In this document: in pieces, positions 24,143 to 29,268 of the stretch
Layout: each line of letters opens with the position of its first letter
How positions within the stretch are numbered: the first letter of the stretch is position 1
Source of the DNA: CAVUAF01 sp963739375
GTDB lineage: Bacteria > Acidobacteriota > Terriglobia > Terriglobales > Acidobacteriaceae
Length of the DNA stretch: 29,268 nt
Assembly: GCA_963739375.1 (NCBI GenBank)
Contig: CAVUAF010000010.1
Span: 1-29,268, forward strand
Direction: 5' to 3'
Notes under the pieces: model-generated
What the model was told of the DNA's origin: nothing
What the model saw: the letters and a program-made list of their open reading frames with translations, nothing else
Database searches by the model: none
Made by a program: the position numbers and the translations under genes

Positions 24143-25747
24143 ATGAAACGCACGAACGTGGCTCGCTGCGCATGGCTGGGTGTCGCCGCCGTGTGCCTTC
24201 TGCTGATGTCGACGGGATGGGCGCAATCCACCGCGCGCATCGTGCGGCTCAGCTACATTTCCGGCGAGGTGCAACTAGATCGCGGCCAGGGAGCAGGCCT
24301 GGATCGCGCGGTCATGAACATGCCCGTCATCCAGGGCACGCACATCGTCACCCGCAACGGGGAAGCCGAGATCGAGTTTGAGGACGGCAGCACCGTGCGG
24401 CTGGCGCCGAACACGGATGCCAGTTTCCCGGCGCTGGCGCTGCGCGGCGGCGCGACCGTCAGCCAGGTAGTGATCGCTACCGGTACCGCGTATTTCGATT
24501 ACGAGCGGCACAACGACAACGACCTGAGCGTGCAGTTCGGGAGCAACCCCACCATCGATCTGCGGCGCTCGGTGCGCTTCCGCGCGGAAGTGGACGAATA
24601 CAACGCGCGGCTCGCCATCTTCAAGGGCGAACTCGACATCTATGGCGTGCGCAACTCGGTGCAGGTCACGAAGAACGAAACCATCACGCTCGACCTGAAC
24701 GATCCCGAGCACTACGCGCTGGCCAACCTGATTCAGCCGGGCCCGTACGACGCCTGGAACAACGACCGCGAGCGCTACCGCACGCAGTATGCTGCGGCGG
24801 GCGCCAACGGCGCTTACGGCTCCGCCTACGGCGAACTCAATAACTACGGGCGCTACACCTATGTTCCCGGCTACGGCAACATGTGGCGTCCGTGGAACGT
24901 GGGGATGAACTGGAGCCCGTTCGGCGACGGCGCCTGGGTGTACTACCCCGGGTACGGCTACCGCTGGGTTTCCGCCTACCCGTGGGGCTGGCTGCCGTAC
25001 AACACGGGTATCTGGAGTTGGATTTCGGGCTTCGGTTGGGCCTGGCATTACGACCTGTGGTCGCCGACGACGCTCTGGTTCAACACGACTGGTTTACCGG
25101 TCTACAGCGGGCCGCCGGGACCGGGATGGCAGCCGCCGGCGCCGCCGGCGAACCCGCCCATCGTGGCGGGCGTGGGCGGGCCGTTGCCCCCGGGATCGAA
25201 GCCGCATCCGCCGATCGTGGTTGACGGCGACCCGATTGGGGTGAAGAAAGGCCCGCATGGGGACCCTGTGGCTCCCGGCGACGGCGGCGGTGTGGCTGCC
25301 GGGGGCACCCCGGTCCATTCGGTGACCGGAGGGGGCGGCGGCGCGGGCGGGTCGGGCGTGGTCTTTGTAGGGAACAGCGAAGGCGTGATGACGCGGCCGC
25401 CGGTCATGGAAGGTGGACGTGGCGGCGGGCAGCCGATACATTCCTGGGCCGGGGATTCGCCGAACCGCTTTGGCAACCGCGGCGCGGCCCCGAGTTCCGG
25501 TGGGTACTACGGCGGACAAGCCTCGCGGGGCGGGCCGCCGCAGAGTGCCCCGAGCTACGCGCCGCATAATTCGGGAGGCGGCGCGTATAGCGGTGGTGGC
25601 GGCGCGAATGCTGGGGGTGGCGGCGCCAGCTACACGCGGCCGTCGGCGCCTGCGCCGAGCGTGAGCGCCCCGGCGGGAGGAGGCGGAGCGAGTGCCCCGG
25701 CAGGTGGTGGTGGTGGCGCGCCCGCCAAGACCGCAAACCCGAAGTAG
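24143..25747 (+). CDS. FecR-domain secreted protein with Trp/Tyr-rich middle and Gly-rich tail
   Basis: 534 aa, intact, with signal peptide (cleavage near STGWA-Q, residue 27). Residues about 32-180 form a FecR-like domain: YISGEVQLDRG, GTHIVTRNGEAEIEFEDGST with RLAPNTDASF next. Residues about 225-315 are rich in Tyr, Trp and Gly (YGNMWRPWNVGMNWSPFGDG, YPGYGYRWVSAYPWGWLPY), as in DUF6600-type proteins. The tail from about 320 is Pro/Gly-rich with runs of Gly and Ser and looks disordered. AAAGGAG lies 8 bases before ATG 24143, and TAATATAT (24113-24120) is a plausible -10. No sigma factor or TonB receptor is nearby, so classical FecR signalling is not supported; a cell-surface structural role is more likely. 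Confidence 0.82.
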   Translation: MKRTNVARCAWLGVAAVCLLLMSTGWAQSTARIVRLSYISGEVQLDRGQGAGLDRAVMNMPVIQGTHIVTRNGEAEIEFEDGSTVRLAPNTDASFPALALRGGATVSQVVIATGTAYFDYERHNDNDLSVQFGSNPTIDLRRSVRFRAEVDEYNARLAIFKGELDIYGVRNSVQVTKNETITLDLNDPEHYALANLIQPGPYDAWNNDRERYRTQYAAAGANGAYGSAYGELNNYGRYTYVPGYGNMWRPWNVGMNWSPFGDGAWVYYPGYGYRWVSAYPWGWLPYNTGIWSWISGFGWAWHYDLWSPTTLWFNTTGLPVYSGPPGPGWQPPAPPANPPIVAGVGGPLPPGSKPHPPIVVDGDPIGVKKGPHGDPVAPGDGGGVAAGGTPVHSVTGGGGGAGGSGVVFVGNSEGVMTRPPVMEGGRGGGQPIHSWAGDSPNRFGNRGAAPSSGGYYGGQASRGGPPQSAPSYAPHNSGGGAYSGGGGANAGGGGASYTRPSAPAPSVSAPAGGGGASAPAGGGGGAPAKTANPK

Positions 25748-25769
25748 AGCTTCCGGCAGAGCAACGAGA

Positions 25770-25795
25770 AACGCCCACGAGCGATCGTGGGCGTT
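25770..25795. terminator. Bidirectional intrinsic terminator hairpin
   Basis: AACGCCCACGA (25770-25780) pairs perfectly with TCGTGGGCGTT (25785-25795) over a GCGA loop, followed by CTTGTTGTT. It sits between the FecR-like gene (+) and the MEMO1-family gene (-), which converge here. Confidence 0.75.
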
Positions 25796-25845
25796 CTTGT
25801 TGTTGGCGGGACGCGGGGCGAGCCGCGCGGGTCCGCCCGCGGGCC

Positions 25846-26652
25846 TCAGCTCACCGCGATGGCGGCGTAGCCCACCACGGTTTCGCGGTCGCCGGAGATG
25901 TCGGCCGAGGTGGCGTACTTGACCAGTTCGGCGCGCTTGGCGCCGAGTTGCCGGGCGGCGTGCAGCATGGCCACGGTGGGGCCGTAGCCGCACATGCTGA
26001 TGTGCTCGCGCTTGACCGTCTCGAAGAGGGCGCGCGCGTCGCCGGACATGATCTGGTCAATGGCCTTGCGGTCCTTCACCCGCGTGATGCTGTCGGTCTC
26101 GTAGTGGTTCATGTCGCTGGAGGCGATGATGAGGGCCGGTTGTTTCTGCCGCGCCAGCACGGCGGCCAGCGCTTCCCCCAGTTGCGCCAGCAGCTCGAAG
26201 GTGCCGATGCCAACGCAGATGGGAACGAAGGTGAAGCGGTCGCTGCGCACCTGGAGAAAGGGGAGCTGCACCTCCAGGCAGTGCTCGACCACGTGCGCGT
26301 ACGAGTCTTCCTGGAGATGGGAGAACTCGCGCTTGAGCTCCGCGGCGAGCGCTTCGTCAATCGGCACCTGGCCCAGCGGGGTCATCCAGGCGCCGCTGGA
26401 CATGATGGCGAGCGGCTGACCCATGCCGGTGTGGTTGGGCCCTAGGAGCAGGATGCGGTGGGGTAGTTGCAGGCGTCCGTAGAGCGCCCCGGCCACGTGT
26501 CCGGAATAAATGTAGCCAGCGTGTGGCACCACGCAGCCCAGCGCGGCAAGGTCGCCGGCCGGGGTGCCGAGGTACCCTTGGACTTCGTTGCGGAGTTGTT
26601 GCGGGTCCGCCGGGTAGAAGCGCCCGGCGACCGCAGGGTGCCGGATTTCCAC
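25846..26652 (-). CDS. amrB: MEMO1-family protein (AmmeMemoRadiSam system protein B)
   Basis: 268 aa, intact, full length for the family. It is related to extradiol-dioxygenase-fold proteins. It begins with the typical RHPAVAGRFYPADPQQL and has CVVPHAGYIYSGHVAG (H44), LLLGPNHTGMG (H74), GQVPIDEAL, VEHCLEVQLPFLQ, IIASSDMNHYE and SMCGYGPTVAML. The two His and the Cys correspond to the metal site of human MEMO1. The bacterial function is unsettled; it often accompanies AMMECR1 and radical SAM genes, neither of which is in the window. The start is GTG 26652, one base after the rsmA stop, so the two are probably co-transcribed. Confidence 0.9.
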   Translation of the reverse strand: MEIRHPAVAGRFYPADPQQLRNEVQGYLGTPAGDLAALGCVVPHAGYIYSGHVAGALYGRLQLPHRILLLGPNHTGMGQPLAIMSSGAWMTPLGQVPIDEALAAELKREFSHLQEDSYAHVVEHCLEVQLPFLQVRSDRFTFVPICVGIGTFELLAQLGEALAAVLARQKQPALIIASSDMNHYETDSITRVKDRKAIDQIMSGDARALFETVKREHISMCGYGPTVAMLHAARQLGAKRAELVKYATSADISGDRETVVGYAAIAVS

Positions 26653-26653
26653 G

Positions 26654-27562
26654 TCAGTTCTCAGTTCTCAGCGGCCCTAGCTCGCGGAAGATGGCTGCCG
26701 CCTGCTCCAGCGCCAGAGCCTCGGCGCGCACGTCGGGACGCACCCGGGCGGCGCGCAGCGCCGCCGCGATCGCCGCCTCATCGTACTGCGACTTCAGGTT
26801 GTTGGGCAGCGTCTTGCGTTTCTGGCCGAAGCTCAGCTTCAGGAAATCGAGGAAGGCTTCGCGGGGCACGCGCAGTTCGTCCCAACGCGGCGCGAGGCGC
26901 AGCCGCAACACCGAAGAATACACCCGAGGCGGAGGCGAAAACGCGCCTGGGGGCAGGGTAAACAGCCTCTCGACGCGGGCGTGCAACTGCGCCGTGGCGG
27001 AGAGCAGGCCGTAGTCGCGGGAGCCGGGCGCGGCCACCAGGCGGTCGGCGACCTCGCGCTGCACCGTGATCACGAGGGTGGCAAACCACGGATGGCAGGC
27101 GAAGAGGCGCAGCAGGATGTCGCTGGTAATGTAGTAGGGCAGGTTGCCGACGACGTCGGCGGGCTCGGGCGTGGGCTCACGCGGCAGCAGCAGCGGCCCG
27201 GGATGCCGCGCCAGCAGGGCGGAGAAGTTGACGTCGAGGACATCGGCTTCGATGATTTCGACATTGGGCTGGCGGGCGTACTGCATGCGCAGTTGCGCCG
27301 CGAGCACGCGGTCCAGCTCGATGGCGAGCAGGCGGCGCGCGGCGGGGGCCAGCCGCTCGGTCAGGATGCCTTTGCCGGGGCCGATCTCGACCACGGTGCG
27401 CTGGGAGATGTCGCCGAGGGCGGCGACGATGCGCGCGGCGGCGTGCGGGTCGCGCAGGAAGTTCTGCCCCAGCCTGGCCTTGGCGTGCGGGCGCGGAGCG
27501 GTGCGCTCGCGGCGTGGGGAACGCCCCTGCGGGTTCGCGTTGACCCTCTTTCGCGTCGCCAT
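26654..27562 (-). CDS. rsmA: 16S rRNA dimethyladenosine transferase RsmA/KsgA
   Basis: Dimethylates two adjacent adenines in the 3'-terminal hairpin of 16S rRNA (A1518/A1519 in E. coli numbering) late in 30S assembly. Intact at 302 aa. Motifs are ARLGQNFLRDPHAAARIV, the SAM site VVEIGPGKGILTERL (residues 57-71), EADVLDVNF and the catalytic VVGNLPYYITSDIL. QREVADRLVAAPGSRDYG, FSPPPRVYSSVLRL and LSFGQKRKTLPNNL complete the C-terminal domain. ATG 27562 is chosen for its Shine-Dalgarno GAAGGGGAAG. The longer reading from 27724 overlaps glgA and is unlikely. The last residues (TEN) and TGA are encoded by a heptamer repeat. Confidence 0.95.
   Translation of the reverse strand: MATRKRVNANPQGRSPRRERTAPRPHAKARLGQNFLRDPHAAARIVAALGDISQRTVVEIGPGKGILTERLAPAARRLLAIELDRVLAAQLRMQYARQPNVEIIEADVLDVNFSALLARHPGPLLLPREPTPEPADVVGNLPYYITSDILLRLFACHPWFATLVITVQREVADRLVAAPGSRDYGLLSATAQLHARVERLFTLPPGAFSPPPRVYSSVLRLRLAPRWDELRVPREAFLDFLKLSFGQKRKTLPNNLKSQYDEAAIAAALRAARVRPDVRAEALALEQAAAIFRELGPLRTEN
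26655..26671. repeat. Tandem heptamer, CAGTTCT, 2 units plus CAG
   Basis: CAGTTCT, CAGTTCT, CAG. It overlaps the end of rsmA; on the minus strand it reads AGAACTGAGAACTGA and supplies the stop codon. Confidence 0.6.
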
Positions 27563-27641
27563 ATAGACTTCCCCTTCCGCACCGGCCGCCACTCGCCCAT
27601 CGCGAGCCCAGCGGCAGTTCCACTGCCGGAGGTTGACGCAC

Positions 27642-29102
27642 ATGCACATTGCCTTTGCGGCGTCCGAGTGTGTGCCCTTCTCGAAAACCGGGGGACTGGC
27701 CGACGTGGTTGGCGCGCTGCCCAAGGCGCTGGCGGGGCTGGGCCACCAGGTGACCGTTTACCTGCCACGCTATCGCCAAACCAAGCTGTCCCAGGCGACG
27801 ACCGTGCTGCGGAGCGTCACGGTCCCGTTTGACGATCGTTACCGTTTCTGCGCGGTGCTCGACGGCGGCCGCCACGACGGCGTGCAATTCTACTTCATCG
27901 AGTATCCCCCGTTCTTCGACCGGGATGCGCTGTATGGCACCAAGGAGGGCGACTACGCGGACAATGCCGAGCGTTTCGCCCTGTACAGCCGCGCGGTGCT
28001 GGAGGCGGTCAAGATCCTGGGCGTGCCCGACCTCTTCCACTGCCACGACTGGCAGTCGGCGCTGGTGCCGGTGCTGCTGCGCAACCTGTACGCCGAGGAC
28101 CCCAGCCTGCACGGCGTGGGGGTGGTGTACACCATCCACAACATCGGCTACCAGGGGCTGTTCCCGCCGGACACCCTGCCGCTGCTGCTGCTGCCCTGGG
28201 ACCTGTTCACCATCCGCAAGATGGAATTCTTCGGCAAGGTGAACTTCCTGAAGGGGGCGCTGACGGAGTCGGACTACGTCACCACCGTCAGCCGCAAGTA
28301 CAGCCAGGAGATCCAGACCTCGGAATACGGCTTCGGGCTGGAAGGCGTGCTGCGGGCGCGGGCGGCAACGGTGACCGGGATCCTGAACGGGGTGGACTAC
28401 GCGGAGTGGAGCCCGCAGCGCGACAAGTTCATCGCGCAGAAATATTCCGCCAGCGACCTGAGCGGCAAGGCGGCATGCAAGCGCGACCTGCTGCGCGAGT
28501 TCAACCTGCCGGAGTCGTGCATGGAGCTGCCGGTGATCGGGATCGTCTCGCGTTTTGCGGCGCAGAAGGGATTTGACCTGATCTCGCAGGTGGCGGACCG
28601 GCTGGCGCGCGAGGAACTGGTGATTGTGGCGCTGGGGGCCGGCGACCGCGAGTACGAAGAGCTCTTCCGGCGCATGAACCAGCAGTTCCCGCAGAAGATC
28701 GCGGTCAAGATCGCCTACGACAACGCGGTGGCGCACAAGATCGAGGCCGGCGCCGACATGTTCCTGATGCCGTCGCGCTACGAGCCCTGCGGCCTGAACC
28801 AGATCTACAGCCTGCAGTACGGGACGGTGCCGGTGGTGCGGGCAACCGGCGGCCTCGACGACACCATCGAGCCCTGGGACCCGCGCAGCGGCAAGGGGAC
28901 CGGCTTCAAGTTCGGCGACTACACCAGCGAGGCGCTGCTGGCCACGATCCGCGCGGCCCTCGCCGCCTACCAGAACCGCGACGCCTGGCAGACCCTGATG
29001 CGCAACGGCATGGCCAAGGACTTCTCGTGGCATGCCTCGGCGCGGGAGTACGTGCGGGTGTACGAACGCGTGGTGCAGGCGCGGAGCACGATTACCGCCT
29101 GA
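27642..29102 (+). CDS. glgA: Glycogen synthase (ADP-glucose), GT5
   Basis: Transfers glucose from ADP-glucose to the non-reducing end of alpha-1,4-glucan. Intact, 486 aa, the family norm. The N-terminal ADP-glucose site is SKTGGLADVVGALPKAL (K15). LFHCHDWQSALVPVLLRN and VYTIHNIGYQGLFP follow, then TTVSRKYSQEIQTSEYGFGL, GILNGVDYAEWSP, GIVSRFAAQKGFDL, and the C-terminal SRYEPCGLNQIYSLQYGTVP with VRATGGLDDTI. ATG 27642 has GGAGG (27628-27632) at good spacing; TTG 27633 abuts the Shine-Dalgarno and is less likely. It diverges from rsmA across 79 bp. No other glycogen gene is visible before the window ends. Confidence 0.96.
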   Translation: MHIAFAASECVPFSKTGGLADVVGALPKALAGLGHQVTVYLPRYRQTKLSQATTVLRSVTVPFDDRYRFCAVLDGGRHDGVQFYFIEYPPFFDRDALYGTKEGDYADNAERFALYSRAVLEAVKILGVPDLFHCHDWQSALVPVLLRNLYAEDPSLHGVGVVYTIHNIGYQGLFPPDTLPLLLLPWDLFTIRKMEFFGKVNFLKGALTESDYVTTVSRKYSQEIQTSEYGFGLEGVLRARAATVTGILNGVDYAEWSPQRDKFIAQKYSASDLSGKAACKRDLLREFNLPESCMELPVIGIVSRFAAQKGFDLISQVADRLAREELVIVALGAGDREYEELFRRMNQQFPQKIAVKIAYDNAVAHKIEAGADMFLMPSRYEPCGLNQIYSLQYGTVPVVRATGGLDDTIEPWDPRSGKGTGFKFGDYTSEALLATIRAALAAYQNRDAWQTLMRNGMAKDFSWHASAREYVRVYERVVQARSTITA

Positions 29103-29154
29103 TGCCGGCGCAACCGGGCCCGCGGTCTCCCTATGTCGCGAGGCGCGGCATCAG
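29099..29154. terminator. Possible terminator stem after glgA
   Basis: CTGATGCCG (29099-29107), overlapping the glgA stop, pairs with CGGCATCAG (29146-29154) around a 38-nt GC-rich loop, followed by TTAAACT. The loop is long, so this is weak. Confidence 0.3.
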
Positions 29155-29268
29155 TTAAACTCATCCTAGCCCTCCCGCATGAGACCTTGTCGAAAACTCC
29201 TCTTCCCACGGCGCGGCGGGACGCTTGCGACTGCTTGGTGGTTTGCACGTTCCCGCTGCTGGGCACGG
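29155..29268. other. Window end, no assignable gene
   Basis: Short open readings exist here, for example from ATG 29178, but none shows a recognisable motif or Shine-Dalgarno. A gene may begin here and continue outside the window. Confidence 0.3.

Noticed and set aside
27563..27724. Longer rsmA reading starting at 27724
   Set aside because: It would overlap the start of divergent glgA and its ribosome-binding site; ATG 27562 has a strong Shine-Dalgarno and normal length.
28967..29266. Minus-strand 99-aa ORF at the window end
   Set aside because: Mostly the complement of the glgA 3' end, with no motif or start signal.

Overview
The window is GC-rich, bacterial and gene-dense, with 18 to 22 genes in short operons on both strands and no gap between genes longer than about 300 bases. 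Three features point to Acidobacteriota, though this is inferred from gene content and style rather than from a marker gene. They are a FecR protein with a Trp/Tyr-rich middle and Gly-rich tail, frequent dispersed intergenic repeats of the GTCATCCTGAG...GGATCC type, and short tandem heptamers at gene ends. No rRNA, tRNA, CRISPR array, transposase or phage gene was seen.

Region 1 (1-5.9 kb) is a lipid-linked sugar cluster. It holds a GT39-like membrane glycosyltransferase (+), and on the minus strand a YbhN-type membrane protein, a HAD phosphatase and a UbiA-family polyprenyl-phosphate phosphoribosyltransferase, the last two joined by an ATGA overlap. A GT2 glycosyltransferase fused to a methyltransferase follows (+). 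Region 2 (6.1-11.6 kb, minus) is a complete dTDP-L-rhamnose set in the order rfbC, secreted beta-rich protein, rfbD, rfbA, rfbB. The rfbD-rfbA and rfbA-rfbB junctions are ATGA overlaps. Between the secreted-protein gene and rfbD lies a perfect 16-bp parS (ParB-binding) palindrome.

Region 3 (11.7-14.1 kb, +) is a nucleotide-sugar dehydrogenase plus a 4-epimerase-like SDR, a likely UDP-N-acetylhexosaminuronate route. Together regions 1-3 read as an envelope or exopolysaccharide locus. Region 4 (14.2-17.9 kb, +) has an FHA-GAF-PP2C(SpoIIE) signalling protein and a TMTC-like GT-C protein with C-terminal TPRs. Region 5 (18.1-21.8 kb) has a phosphofructokinase carrying the PPi-type signature (-), then cstA with its small YbdD partner (+). 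Region 6 (21.9-29.1 kb) has a secreted hypothetical, ruvC, a second secreted hypothetical, the FecR protein, a MEMO1-family protein with rsmA, and glgA. Glycogen synthase and PPi-PFK are the central-carbon genes.

Two features cut across the window. First, many genes are broken by single-base indels, confined to about 0.4-7.3 kb, 13.76-13.81 kb and 18.2-19.05 kb. The conserved motifs continue in the neighbouring frame, and some breaks can be repaired by adding one base to a homopolymer, so these look like sequence errors rather than decay. I annotate those genes as whole CDS. Second, degenerate tandem repeats of period 7 (once period 8) sit at many gene ends, often containing the stop codon. 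Inverted copies bracket the rhamnose operon.
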